In this document: positions 18,560-27,007 of the stretch, piece after piece | Layout: every line of letters starts with the position of its first letter | Numbering within the stretch: position 1 is the first letter of the stretch | Source: Priestia abyssalis | GTDB lineage: Bacteria; Bacillota; Bacilli; Bacillales; Bacillaceae_H | Assembly: GCF_002019595.1 (NCBI RefSeq) | Contig: NZ_KV917369.1 | Coordinates: 899,815 to 963,814, forward strand | Direction: 5' to 3' | Length of the DNA: 64,000 nucleotides | Program-made: the position numbers and the translations under genes | The notes under the pieces: generated by a model | The model's database searches: none | What the model was told of the DNA's origin: nothing | The model's input: the letters and a program-made list of their open reading frames with translations, nothing else

Positions 18560-19958
18560 AATATTCTTTCGATCGATTTCGTCGCTTTCGGAATACCTGA
18601 AGAACAAAGAGGTTTCTCCTGTTGAATTGACGGCTAAATTGTTGGAGCGGATCGAGAAAATCGAACCGTCCTTAAATGCATTTATTACCGTTCTCGCCGA
18701 CGATGCCATGAAAGAGGCGGAAAGAGCGGAGCAAGAGCTGCTGGCCGGCAACGTCCGCAGCCCTCTTCACGGGGTGCCGATTGCGATCAAAGATATATTT
18801 GAAACGAAAAATCGGGTGACGACCGCCGGCTCCAAAATTTTTGAGTATTGGAAGCCTGATCGGGATGCCGTTGTGATCCAGAGGTTAAAGGAAGCTGGAG
18901 CGATCATCATCGGAAAAACGAATCTTCATGAGTTTGCGATGGGAGCCACGACAGAAAATCCTCATTACGGTCCGACGCGCAATCCATGGAATTTGAATAA
19001 AATTCCCGGCGGATCAAGCGGGGGATCGGCGGCGGCTGTCGCAGCCGGCATGTGCTACGGTGCATTGGGTACGGATACAGGCGGCTCCATCCGCCTTCCT
19101 GCTGCCATTTGCGGAATTGTAGGGCTCAAGCCAACATACGATTTAGTGAGTCGCAAAGGATGTGTTCCATTGAGCTGGACGTTCGATCATATCGGGCCAA
19201 TGACAAGAACGGTAGAGGATAGTGCCATAATGTTACGGGTATTGGCAGAACAAGATCAGCTGAGAAAAACGGATATAAGTATGGATTTCAATAAGGAGCA
19301 GATCAAGGGAGTGAGGATTGGGATTGTCCATGAATACTTTTTTGAACAGATGGATCACGAGATGAAAGAAATCGTTGAACAAGCCATCCGAAAGTTAAGC
19401 GAGCTAGGTGCCGAAATCGTGGAGATTAATCTATCGGGAATAGCTGAAGCATTAGAGGCTCAAAAAATGATTTCTAAATCAGAAGCTTATAGTTTCCATG
19501 AATCGATGTTTACGAAATATCCGGAGATGTACGGCGATGATTCGAATATTCGGTTGTCTTCGGGAAGGGCAGTCACTGCGAGCGAATATCTTCATGCGCA
19601 AAAAGTGAGAAAACAGTTCATTCAGTCTACATTGGAAGCGATGAGCGAATGTGATGTGATGCTGACTCCGACCAATACCATCATTCCGTATGACATCGGG
19701 ACGATCGGACCGGAACAATCCATTCCTAATATTTTTAATTTAGGCAGAACGCCAATTGGAAATTTTCTTGGATTCCCGGCGTTGAACGTTCCTTGTGGAT
19801 TTACGCGAGAGCAGCTCCCGGTGGGGATGCAATTGATCGGTAAACCTTACTCGGAAGGCTTATTGCTTGAAGTAGGCCATGTCTATGAAAAATCGGAAAA
19901 GTGGGTCGGGTACTTAGAGAAAAATAAGGCATATGAACTGAACGATTCTTTAGCATAG
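18552..19958 (+). CDS. Amidase-signature family amidase
   Basis: 468 residues from the ATG at 18552 (AAAAGGAGGAACAAC upstream). The Ser-cisSer-Lys triad is visible: Lys in HGVPIAIKDIFETKN, cis-Ser in PGGSSGGSAAAV, and nucleophile Ser in TDTGGSIRLPAAICG. It hydrolyses a C-N amide bond in the cytoplasm. It is related to GatA-like enzymes, but no gatB or gatC is adjacent, so a catabolic amidase is more likely than a tRNA amidotransferase. Its place directly behind an importer operon and before an M20 hydrolase suggests it acts on the imported compound. Confidence 0.92.
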   Translation: MDKIFFRSISSLSEYLKNKEVSPVELTAKLLERIEKIEPSLNAFITVLADDAMKEAERAEQELLAGNVRSPLHGVPIAIKDIFETKNRVTTAGSKIFEYWKPDRDAVVIQRLKEAGAIIIGKTNLHEFAMGATTENPHYGPTRNPWNLNKIPGGSSGGSAAAVAAGMCYGALGTDTGGSIRLPAAICGIVGLKPTYDLVSRKGCVPLSWTFDHIGPMTRTVEDSAIMLRVLAEQDQLRKTDISMDFNKEQIKGVRIGIVHEYFFEQMDHEMKEIVEQAIRKLSELGAEIVEINLSGIAEALEAQKMISKSEAYSFHESMFTKYPEMYGDDSNIRLSSGRAVTASEYLHAQKVRKQFIQSTLEAMSECDVMLTPTNTIIPYDIGTIGPEQSIPNIFNLGRTPIGNFLGFPALNVPCGFTREQLPVGMQLIGKPYSEGLLLEVGHVYEKSEKWVGYLEKNKAYELNDSLA

Positions 19959-19977
19959 ATCCGACAGAGAAACCTCT

Positions 19978-20001
19978 AATCCCATCATTTGTGGTGGGAT
20001 T
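19978..20001 (+). other. Intercistronic hairpin
   Basis: AATCCCATCA (19978-19987) pairs with TGGTGGGATT (19992-20001) with one G-T pair and a four-base loop. No T-tract. It lies between the amidase and the M20 hydrolase and may modulate their relative expression. Confidence 0.4.
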
Positions 20002-20054
20002 GGAGCCTAATCGATCAGCCCTGTTGTTGAACGATGCAAAAGGAGGAAAGAAGA

Positions 20055-21314
20055 ATGAGGATTAACGCAGAACGCCTTAAGGCCCATTTTGAAGTGTTGA
20101 GTCAAATTGGAAAATTCGGGGAAACTGGCGTATGCCGTCCCACTCTATCGGAAGTGGAAAAACGGGCGTTTGAAGTGGTGTCCGAATGGATGAAAGAAGC
20201 GGGAATGACGACACGCATCGATCATTTTGGCAATTTGCTCGGCCGGTTGGAAGGGAAGGATTCCAGGGCGCCCATATTGATGATGGGTTCTCATTTAGAT
20301 TCGCAGCCTTACGGAGGAAGATTTGATGGATCTGCTGGTGTCCTTTGTGCGATTGAAGCGGTCGCTTCGTTAACAGAACACGGCATTGTTCCGGAACGTC
20401 CGATTGAAGTCGTCTCCTTTTGTGATGAGGAAGGGTGGCGTTTTAATAAAGGGTTGTTTGGTTCAAGAGGAATGGTGGGAAGGCTTGAGGAAGGGGAATG
20501 GTTAAGAGAAGATAAGGATGGAATCACAAGAGAAGAAGCGCTGCGCCAATTTGGGTGCGACCCGGACCGGTTTTCAGAATCGGTCTACCCTCCAGGCAGT
20601 ATTCATGCGTACCTTGAGTTGCATATTGAACAAGGTCCTATATTGGAGAGCCGTCATCAGCCGGTTGGAATTGTGTCGGGAATTTCAGGGCCGTTGTGGT
20701 TAACGGTTAAACTAAGGGGAATGGCGGGACATGCGGGTTCGGTACCGATGAAACTGCGTCAGGATGCGCTTGTCGGAGCGGCAGAGGTGACGCTTGCGCT
20801 AAATGAGATAGTGAAGCAAAATCCCGATGCCCCGACTGTTGGGACGGTCGGCAGTATGAGCGTTTTCCCTGATTCCCCGAACATTGTTCCGGAAGAAGTT
20901 GTGTTGACAATCGATTTGCGGGATATCGATCAAGATCGGCGGAACCGTTACGAAATCCAACTGAGGAACCGAATTACGGAGATAGCGGAAAAGCATCGGT
21001 TATCTTATGAAATTACAGAAGACATCAACATCGAACCGAGATATTGTGCAGGCTGGATTAAAGACATGATGTACAAAGAGTGTGAGACATTGGAGTTGGA
21101 TGTCCCGGAGCTGATGAGCGGACCGTTTCATGATGCCCTTATCTTGTCATATGCATGTGATTATGGCATGATTTTCGTTCGTTCCAAAGATGGAATCAGT
21201 CACAATCCATTAGAATATTCATCGTATGAAGATTTGGCTCTCGGAACAGACGTGCTGTATGGAACCGTATTAAGAATGGTCAGTCATGTAACACGAGTAA
21301 AAAGCCCTTCTTGA
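20055..21314 (+). CDS. M20 amidohydrolase (N-carbamoyl-L-amino acid hydrolase / allantoate amidohydrolase type)
   Basis: 419 residues; the ATG at 20055 follows AAAGGAGGAAAGAAGA. Metal-binding and catalytic motifs are present: MGSHLDSQPYGGRFDGSAGV, SFCDEEGWRFNKGLFGSRGM and YLELHIEQGPILES, plus the lid-domain AGHAGSVPMKLRQDAL. This set is diagnostic of the AmaB/HyuC/AllC group, which needs two divalent metal ions and removes a carbamoyl group from ureido compounds. With the upstream importer and amidase it suggests a salvage route for an amide- or ureido-type nitrogen source. The exact substrate cannot be told from sequence. Confidence 0.92.
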   Translation: MRINAERLKAHFEVLSQIGKFGETGVCRPTLSEVEKRAFEVVSEWMKEAGMTTRIDHFGNLLGRLEGKDSRAPILMMGSHLDSQPYGGRFDGSAGVLCAIEAVASLTEHGIVPERPIEVVSFCDEEGWRFNKGLFGSRGMVGRLEEGEWLREDKDGITREEALRQFGCDPDRFSESVYPPGSIHAYLELHIEQGPILESRHQPVGIVSGISGPLWLTVKLRGMAGHAGSVPMKLRQDALVGAAEVTLALNEIVKQNPDAPTVGTVGSMSVFPDSPNIVPEEVVLTIDLRDIDQDRRNRYEIQLRNRITEIAEKHRLSYEITEDINIEPRYCAGWIKDMMYKECETLELDVPELMSGPFHDALILSYACDYGMIFVRSKDGISHNPLEYSSYEDLALGTDVLYGTVLRMVSHVTRVKSPS

Positions 21315-21352
21315 CAGAAATCGAAAAGATAGCGATACCGATCGTAAAGAAC

Positions 21353-21394
21353 AAAAAGCGTGCAGAGAACATGATGATTCCCTGCACGCTTTTT
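21353..21394. terminator. Bidirectional intrinsic terminator
   Basis: Perfect 13-bp arms AAAAAGCGTGCAG (21353-21365) and its complement (21382-21394), A-flanked and T-flanked. It separates the converging M20 hydrolase and tatA genes. Confidence 0.88.
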
Positions 21395-21397
21395 GGT

Positions 21398-21565
21398 TTA
21401 TTTTTTATCGACAGGTTTATCGTCGTCCATAATCCCGCGCGTCGCGTCTTTAAACTCTCTTAATGTCTTCCCAGCCGCTTTTCCAAGTTCTGGCAATTTT
21501 TTCGGTCCGAATAAAAGTAAAGCTACAAATAAAATAATCGCAACTTCTCCGAATCCTAAGCTCAT
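21398..21565 (-). CDS. tatA: Sec-independent (Tat) translocase subunit TatA
   Basis: 55 residues (MSLGFGEVAIILFVALLLFG, then PKKLPELGKAAGKTLREFKD). This is the classic TatA layout: a short N-terminal membrane helix, the FGPKKLPELG hinge and an amphipathic helix with a conserved Phe. AGGAGCG lies upstream of the ATG. TatA oligomers form the channel through which TatC-docked folded proteins cross the membrane. No tatC is adjacent, so this is an orphan copy, as for tatAc of B. subtilis. It ends in the shared terminator. Confidence 0.93.
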   Translation of the reverse strand: MSLGFGEVAIILFVALLLFGPKKLPELGKAAGKTLREFKDATRGIMDDDKPVDKK

Positions 21566-21737
21566 GTAGATCGCTCCTAAGTTTTAAAATGAAAAGCTTG
21601 TTTAAATGTCATTTTCTTCATTATAACAGAATGTAATATTCCATGTCGCTTTTACTTTTTGACAAATTGCTGACACCTGTATTTCAAAGGTTTTTGGAAA
21701 CGCAAAAACGGTAAAAATGAAGAGAGAGGTGAAAAGA

Positions 21738-22406
21738 ATGAACGAAAAACAATGGGTCGGAGAAAAAGCGGCCGAATTCGTAAAAGACGGGATGGTCGTC
21801 GGGCTCGGGACGGGTTCAACGGTGTATTATACATTGAAAAGGCTTGGGGAACTTGTTAATGAAGGGCTTTCCATTCAAGGCATTCCGACATCGGTTCAAA
21901 CAGAAATCATCGCAAAGGAGTTCGGTATTCCTCTGACGAATTTTCTGGAAGTCGAGCATATTGATCTTGCCATTGATGGGGCGGATGAGGTTGATCTGCA
22001 TTTGAACTTGACGAAAGGGGGCGGAGGCGCGCTCCTTCGTGAAAAAATCATCGCCAAAGCGGCCAAAACATTTATCGTTGTCGCTGATTCTTCCAAACTC
22101 GTGGAAAAGCTGGGCACCTTTTTGCTGCCGGTTGAAGTGGTTCCATTTGGTTTTAGCGTGACAGAGCGCCATATTCGTGAACTTGGCTGTTCGCCGGAAA
22201 TACGGCTGAAAGAAGGAAAACCGTTCATCACCGATAATGGAAACTATATTTTCGACTGCAATTTCCCGGACATTCCGTACCCGGAAACGTTGGAACGCAA
22301 GCTGAACATGATTCCCGGAGTCGTCGAAAACGGCCTGTTTGTCGGGATGGCGGATATGCTGGTGACCTTGGGTGAAGATAAAAATATCGTTGTGAAAAGG
22401 ACCTGA
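21738..22406 (+). CDS. rpiA: Ribose-5-phosphate isomerase A
   Basis: 222 residues from the ATG at 21738, with GAGAGAGGTG upstream. Contains VVGLGTGSTVYYTLKRLGE (phosphate loop), the catalytic DLAIDGADEVD and the substrate-binding LTKGGGGALLREKI. It interconverts ribose-5-phosphate and ribulose-5-phosphate in the pentose phosphate pathway. Length and motifs are normal. Its stop codon lies inside the terminator hairpin. Confidence 0.97.
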   Translation: MNEKQWVGEKAAEFVKDGMVVGLGTGSTVYYTLKRLGELVNEGLSIQGIPTSVQTEIIAKEFGIPLTNFLEVEHIDLAIDGADEVDLHLNLTKGGGGALLREKIIAKAAKTFIVVADSSKLVEKLGTFLLPVEVVPFGFSVTERHIRELGCSPEIRLKEGKPFITDNGNYIFDCNFPDIPYPETLERKLNMIPGVVENGLFVGMADMLVTLGEDKNIVVKRT

Positions 22407-22440
22407 GTCAGGAGTGAGCGCTCCTCTTCAGGTCCTTTTT
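22395..22440 (+). terminator. Intrinsic terminator of rpiA
   Basis: AAAAGGACCTGA (22395-22406) pairs with TCAGGTCCTTTT (22428-22439). An inner AGGAG/CTCCT helix stacks inside, and a T-run ends the structure. Confidence 0.9.
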
Positions 22441-22444
22441 CAAA

Positions 22445-22535
22445 TTTATCTTCGATTTTCTGGGTTTATCTGTGGACTTTCGGATTTTATCTACGAAATT
22501 TCCGAGTTTATCTACGAAATTCCCGATTTATCGAT
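22445..22535. repeat. Imperfect tandem repeat, unit about 20-22 bp
   Basis: Four to five units begin with TTTATCT at 22445, 22465, 22486, 22507 and (degenerate) 22527. The best conserved unit is TTTATCTACGAAATTTCCGA. Non-coding, between rpiA and kipR. Confidence 0.7.
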
Positions 22536-22641
22536 TATTCGACAACAAAAGACAAAACCCGCTTTGGTCAAACCCGATCTCAGGCGTCAAACCGAGTTTA
22601 TATTATTGCGTTTTTGACCATAGCAAGTATAATTATTTACA

Positions 22642-22656
22642 TACCGAAATTCGGAA
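22642..22656. promoter_or_regulatory. Candidate KipR operator, site 1 (kipR promoter)
   Basis: TACCGAAATTCGGAA, one mismatch from the palindrome TTCCGAAATTCGGAA found at 26945. It lies about 38 bp before the kipR start, fitting autoregulation. Confidence 0.6.
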
Positions 22657-22693
22657 CTGAGACGTTCCAACTTGATTGAAGGGGAACATGCCC

Positions 22694-23455
22694 ATGCAAA
22701 GCAAAAATAAGACAGTCGTAAGATCTATGGATATTTTGAATCTGTTTTTAACGCATTCAAAGTTAAGTTTTAATGAGATAGTACAATTTTCGGGCATCCC
22801 GAAAACATCTGTCTATCGAATGGTGATGTCACTTGAAGAGATGGGGCTCCTCGATAAAGACGAGGATGGAAAATATTCGCTTGGTCTATTATTCTTGCAA
22901 TTTGGGCATCTTGTCGCGGAAAGGCTCGACATTCGCCAGGTCGCATTGCCCATCATGCAAAAGCTTCATGATGAAGTCGGGGAGGCCGTGAATCTGATTG
23001 TACAAGATGGCAAGGAAGCCATTTATATCGAAAAATTAGACACAAAACAGCCCGTCAGGCTTTATACGGCAATTGGCCGGAGAACACCGCTTTATGCCGG
23101 CGCCTGTTCGCGCGTGATTCTTGCTTTCATGCCGCATCATGAACAGGAGGAATATTTGGATGAGATCGAATTGAAACCGATTGCGTCCGGAACGATTACG
23201 GATAAAGAGAAGCTTCGTCTTTTACTGAAAGAATCTCAAGAAACAGGCTATACGGTCAGCTATTCTGAACTTGAAAACTATACGTCCGCCATCGCCGCTC
23301 CTATTTTTAACCATAAAGGGGAGGTCACTGCAGGCATCAGCATTGCAGGGCTTGATGTGAATTACCAGGAAGAGAAGCTGCCTGAATTGGTGAAAAAGGT
23401 TAAAAGCGCAGCACAGGAGATTTCAAAAAAACTAGGATATATTCAACCAATGTAA
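22694..23455 (+). CDS. kipR: IclR-family regulator of the 5-oxoproline genes (KipR-like)
   Basis: 253 residues. I choose the ATG at 22694, nine bases after AAGGGG; the ATG at 22688 is too close. The N-terminal winged helix-turn-helix reads TVVRSMDILNLFLTH, then FNEIVQFSGIPKTSVYRMV. The effector domain has the IclR features AGACSRVILAF and IAAPIFNHKGEVTAGISIAG. In B. subtilis kipR represses the ycsF-kipI-kipA operon (pxpABC). Here the same gene set surrounds it, and related palindromes lie at all three promoters, so it is probably their repressor. Confidence 0.88.
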   Translation: MQSKNKTVVRSMDILNLFLTHSKLSFNEIVQFSGIPKTSVYRMVMSLEEMGLLDKDEDGKYSLGLLFLQFGHLVAERLDIRQVALPIMQKLHDEVGEAVNLIVQDGKEAIYIEKLDTKQPVRLYTAIGRRTPLYAGACSRVILAFMPHHEQEEYLDEIELKPIASGTITDKEKLRLLLKESQETGYTVSYSELENYTSAIAAPIFNHKGEVTAGISIAGLDVNYQEEKLPELVKKVKSAAQEISKKLGYIQPM

Positions 23456-23496
23456 AGAAGGGATAGGGGCGCTTTTTGCCCATATCCCTTCTTTAC
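23452..23496. terminator. Convergent terminator, kipR / ycsI
   Basis: 14-bp arms 23452-23465 and 23483-23496 (GTAAAGAAGGGATA and complement), extended inwards by GGGC/GCCC. It overlaps the kipR stop codon. Confidence 0.82.
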
Positions 23497-23513
23497 GCAT
23501 AGAAAAGCTCGAA

Positions 23514-24308
23514 TTACAAGACTCCGAGTTTTTCATCCCGCAGGTCGGTAATGAACATATGACCTGGGGCGTGCGTAATCATCAAGGCCGGTTTGGCTGC
23601 CATCGCGACTGCTTGAGGCGTGACGCCGCATGCCCAAAAAACGGGCACTTCGCCGTCTTTGATGGTGACGGCATCTCCGAAATCGGGCTGGTTAATGTCT
23701 GTGATGCCAAGTTCAGCCGGGCTGCCGATATGAATCGGTGCCCCGTGGACGGCAGGAAAGCGCGATGTGACTTGCACGGCACGCACGACATCTTCAGCCG
23801 GGAGCGGGCGCATGCTGGCAACCGTCATCCCGTGGAATTTCCCCGCTTTGACACACGGAATGTTAGTGAGATACATTGGAACATTACAATCCTCTTCGAT
23901 ATGCCGAACGGAAATGTTGTTATTTAACAGGGCATGTTCGAAAGTGAAGCTGCATCCAATGAGAAAACCGACCATATCATCTTCCCAATAATCGGTGATG
24001 TCTATGACTTCTTCTGTCAGCTCACCGTGGCGATAAATGCGATACTTCGGAATATCTGTACGAATGTCCCCGGTTGGTGCCACCATTTGCGGAATAGGAG
24101 AACCGGGCTCTGTGACATCAAGAATCGGGCAGGACTTCGGGTTGCGCTGGGCAAACAAAAGAAAGTCGAAGGCATCTTCTTTCTTTAAAATGGCCAGATT
24201 CGCTTGTGCATACCCGTTTGCCATCCCGGCGGTCGGTTTAACCAATTCGTTTCTTCGAATCATTTCCCGTAATTGTTCCGGCTTCATGTCTGCTAGATTA
24301 TTCATCAC
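23514..24308 (-). CDS. ycsI: YcsI family putative hydro-lyase (DUF1445)
   Basis: 264 residues. Start is the GTG at 24308 or the adjacent ATG at 24305, both behind AAGGGGAG. Recognisable stretches are [34 protein letters not shown] and [16 protein letters not shown] with TITHAPGH-like [14 protein letters not shown]. The family is annotated as a hydro-lyase related to D-glutamate cyclase; its role in 5-oxoproline metabolism is not proven but it is consistently linked to pxpABC. Last gene of the minus-strand pxpA-ycsG-ycsI operon. A hairpin at 24347-24386 lies between it and ycsG. Confidence 0.9.
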   Translation of the reverse strand: MMNNLADMKPEQLREMIRRNELVKPTAGMANGYAQANLAILKKEDAFDFLLFAQRNPKSCPILDVTEPGSPIPQMVAPTGDIRTDIPKYRIYRHGELTEEVIDITDYWEDDMVGFLIGCSFTFEHALLNNNISVRHIEEDCNVPMYLTNIPCVKAGKFHGMTVASMRPLPAEDVVRAVQVTSRFPAVHGAPIHIGSPAELGITDINQPDFGDAVTIKDGEVPVFWACGVTPQAVAMAAKPALMITHAPGHMFITDLRDEKLGVL

Positions 24309-24346
24309 TTTTTCTCATCTCCCCTTGAATGTCTTCATTCGTTTTT

Positions 24347-24386
24347 TATGGCTGCTTGCTTGTGGTCGAGTAAGCAAACAGCCATA
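24347..24386. other. Intercistronic hairpin, ycsG / ycsI
   Basis: TATGGCTGCTTGCTT (24347-24361) pairs with AAGCAAACAGCCATA (24372-24386) with one mismatch. No T-run in the minus-strand direction, so it is more likely a processing or attenuation element than a full terminator. Confidence 0.5.
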
Positions 24387-24398
24387 TCTATCTCACTT

Positions 24399-25634
24399 TT
24401 ATTTAAATAGCGCCGGCAGTTGGTTGATTAACGTGTACGTACCCATCCACGCCATCACCACGACAACAAGCGCACCTGAAATCGTCAGCCATAATGGATG
24501 TTTATAGTTGCCGACAATGCTCTTTTTATAAGCGGCAATTAATAATGTACCAAGGGCGATCGGTAAAATAAGACCGTTTAATGCACCGGCTAACACCAAT
24601 ACTTTTACAGGCTTTCCGATTGATACAAACGCAAGTGTTGAAATGACAATGAACGCAATGATGATTTGTTTATAGTTTTTCTCTAAACGCGGGCTGAATG
24701 TACGGATGAATGAAACCGACGTATAAGCCGCTCCAACGACCGATGTGATCGCGGCCGAAAACATGACGATCCCGAATATTTTATAACCGATATTACCGGC
24801 AGCCAGCTGGAACACGGAAGCGGGAGGGTTGGCCGGGTCGATCTGCAATCCTTTTGAAACGACTCCAAGCACCGCCAAAAAGAGAGCGATACGCATGACC
24901 GATGTAATCAAAATTCCGACGATGGAACTTCTCGTTACTTCCGGCAGTGCATCGACACCTTTTACTCCGGCATCCAACAAACGGTGTCCGCCGGCAAATG
25001 TAATGTAGCCGCCAACCGTACCGCCCACCAATGTCACGATTGCCAAGATATCAATGGTATCTGGCGCAATCGATTTGACGACAGCCTCGCCGACAGGAGG
25101 AGCGGTTGTGATAGCAACATAAATCATTAAGCCGATCATGACAAATCCGGCAATTTGCGTAAAGCGATCCATCGCTTTACCGGCTTCTTTCACAAGGAAA
25201 ATGAAGACAGCGATTACAGCAGCAATGACGGCTCCCATTTCAGTAGAGATGCCAAACAGCGCATTCAAGCCAAGCCCGGCACCGGCGATGTTCCCGATGT
25301 TAAACGCAAGTCCCCCGAACACGATGAGGAAGGAAAGCAAATAGCCGAGTCCAGGGAATACCATGTTGGCGATATCTTGTCCCCTTTTTTCCGATACGGC
25401 GATAATGCGCCAAACATTCGTTTGAGCAAAGATGTCCAAGATAATGGAAATCAAAATGACAAAGCCGAAGCTTGCGGCCAAGTTTTGAGTGAAGACTGTC
25501 GTTTGGGTCAAGAAACCGGGACCGATCGCTGAGGTGGCCATCAAGAAGGCGGCCCCCATTAATAACGTCCAATTCATTTTTGGTGCAGATGATGGTTTGT
25601 CTTCATTTCTCGGTGATGTTTTTAGTGGTTCCAT
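24399..25634 (-). CDS. ycsG: NRAMP-family transporter (YcsG)
   Basis: 411 residues, 11 membrane helices; AAAAGGAGGACTGTTT precedes the ATG at 25634. Helix 1 carries SAIGPGFLTQTTVF in place of the DPGN metal-ligand motif of true Mn/Fe NRAMP proteins. Helix 6 carries VGAAYTSVSF instead of the M-P-H motif. Metal ligands are therefore missing, and a non-metal substrate is likely; given its operon, 5-oxoproline or a related compound is a reasonable guess. Located between pxpA and ycsI, as in B. subtilis (ycsF-ycsG-ycsI). Confidence 0.88.
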   Translation of the reverse strand: MEPLKTSPRNEDKPSSAPKMNWTLLMGAAFLMATSAIGPGFLTQTTVFTQNLAASFGFVILISIILDIFAQTNVWRIIAVSEKRGQDIANMVFPGLGYLLSFLIVFGGLAFNIGNIAGAGLGLNALFGISTEMGAVIAAVIAVFIFLVKEAGKAMDRFTQIAGFVMIGLMIYVAITTAPPVGEAVVKSIAPDTIDILAIVTLVGGTVGGYITFAGGHRLLDAGVKGVDALPEVTRSSIVGILITSVMRIALFLAVLGVVSKGLQIDPANPPASVFQLAAGNIGYKIFGIVMFSAAITSVVGAAYTSVSFIRTFSPRLEKNYKQIIIAFIVISTLAFVSIGKPVKVLVLAGALNGLILPIALGTLLIAAYKKSIVGNYKHPLWLTISGALVVVVMAWMGTYTLINQLPALFK

Positions 25635-25654
25635 AAACAGTCCTCCTTTTATTT

Positions 25655-26416
25655 TTACTTACTAATCGCTTTCACGGCGATATCTGCCGCTTCAAGCGAT
25701 TTCCGGATTTGGCGGGCAAATACGAGCGCTTTCGCTCCGTCTCCGTGAATACAAACCGTGTCTGCTTTGACGGAGACATCGACTCCTTGCTGTGAGAGTA
25801 CTTTTCCTTCTTTCACCATACGGATCACTTGGGAAACGGCTTGGTCATCGTCGTGGATGAGCGCGTCTGGTTGACTGCGCGATGTTAATGAGCCGTCTTG
25901 CTGATACGTTCGGTCAGAAAAAACTTCATGAGCCGTTTGCAGGCCGATTTTTTCACCGGCACGCACAAGCTCGCTTCCTGCAAGTCCGAAAAGGATGAGC
26001 TGCGGGTCTACCCGATAAACGGCTTCGACAATAGCCTCTGATAATTCTTTGCTTTTTGCGGCCATATTATAAAGGGCGCCATGCGGTTTCACATGCTGCA
26101 TCTTGGCGCCTTCCGCTTTAACGAAGCCGTAAAGAGCGCCTATTTGATAGATCACGATGTCATAGGCTTCCTGTGGTGAAATGGCCATGTTGCGGCGGCC
26201 GAAGCCCGCTAAGTCAGGAAGACCGGGATGTGCACCGATTTTAACGTCTTTTTGAAGGGCAAGCCCGACGGTTTTGCGCATGACCGATGGATCTCCGGCA
26301 TGAAATCCGCATGCGATGTTCGCTGAGGTGACAAAATGGAGAATCTCTTCATCGAGCCCCATCTTATATGCCCCAAAACTTTCCCCTAAATCACAATTCA
26401 AATCAATTTGATACAA
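25655..26416 (-). CDS. pxpA: 5-oxoprolinase subunit A (LamB/YcsF family)
   Basis: 253 residues from a TTG at 26416 behind AGGGGGAATTCC; the start [20 protein letters not shown] is the conserved beginning of PxpA. Other conserved stretches: [28 protein letters not shown] and [10 protein letters not shown]. With PxpB and PxpC it hydrolyses 5-oxoproline (pyroglutamate) to glutamate using ATP. Here pxpA is split from pxpBC and transcribed divergently, with a 590-bp control region between them. Confidence 0.95.
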   Translation of the reverse strand: MYQIDLNCDLGESFGAYKMGLDEEILHFVTSANIACGFHAGDPSVMRKTVGLALQKDVKIGAHPGLPDLAGFGRRNMAISPQEAYDIVIYQIGALYGFVKAEGAKMQHVKPHGALYNMAAKSKELSEAIVEAVYRVDPQLILFGLAGSELVRAGEKIGLQTAHEVFSDRTYQQDGSLTSRSQPDALIHDDDQAVSQVIRMVKEGKVLSQQGVDVSVKADTVCIHGDGAKALVFARQIRKSLEAADIAVKAISK

Positions 26417-26655
26417 AGGAATTCCCCCTATCTATTCAAAAGATGATGAATGTCTCCTTTATTCGGAATACGGCTGTGCATCAGGAAGTGAACAATCGTA
26501 AAGTAAGCGCTCACATCTTTTTTGCTCATTAATTTTTTGTCAAAATATTCTGACCATCTGGAGTATGTGGGGCATCCTAATAGTGATCGAGCTTTCATAA
26601 ATGATGTCGATGTTTCAAGGCAGAATGCTTTAGCAATAAAAATAGCCGTCTCTTA

Positions 26656-26670
26656 TTCCGAAATTAGGAA
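26656..26670. promoter_or_regulatory. Candidate KipR operator, site 2 (pxpA operon promoter)
   Basis: TTCCGAAATTAGGAA, one mismatch from the perfect palindrome at 26945. It lies 240 bp upstream of the pxpA start in the divergent control region. The rest of 26417-27007 is AT-rich and shows no convincing gene. Confidence 0.55.
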
Positions 26671-26944
26671 CTACTGTTTCAAATATGGTACCATAAAATC
26701 ATCTTACTGCATATCACTTAATTTTCAAATAATTTTGTCAGGAAGGCTGACATATAGAGTAAAGCCTGATATTGCAGGGGAAAAAGCCTTTATATCATTT
26801 TGTCTCTTTTTGATAGGAAGAAAAATTGATTCATGTTTTGTGAGATTTTTTCCGTAGCGATCATTATTTATGCAAAGGATTGGTTGTATTTTTATATTCA
26901 GATAATTATAATAAATATATAAAGTCCGAAAAATAAAACTTAAG

Positions 26945-26959
26945 TTCCGAAATTCGGAA
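26945..26959. promoter_or_regulatory. Candidate KipR operator, site 3 (pxpB operon promoter)
   Basis: TTCCGAAATTCGGAA is a perfect 7+1+7 palindrome located 49 bp before the pxpB start. It is immediately followed by GGGGAGGGG. It gives the reference sequence for the motif. Confidence 0.65.
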
Positions 26960-27007
26960 GGGGAGGGGATGGACATGTCTAAGACCATTTTAGGGGGAAA
27001 AATAACG

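Noticed and set aside
26522..26857. Plus-strand open frame of 111 codons in the pxpA/pxpB intergenic region
   Set aside because: No ribosome binding site, AT-rich random composition, and it covers a regulatory region with a candidate operator; taken as chance.
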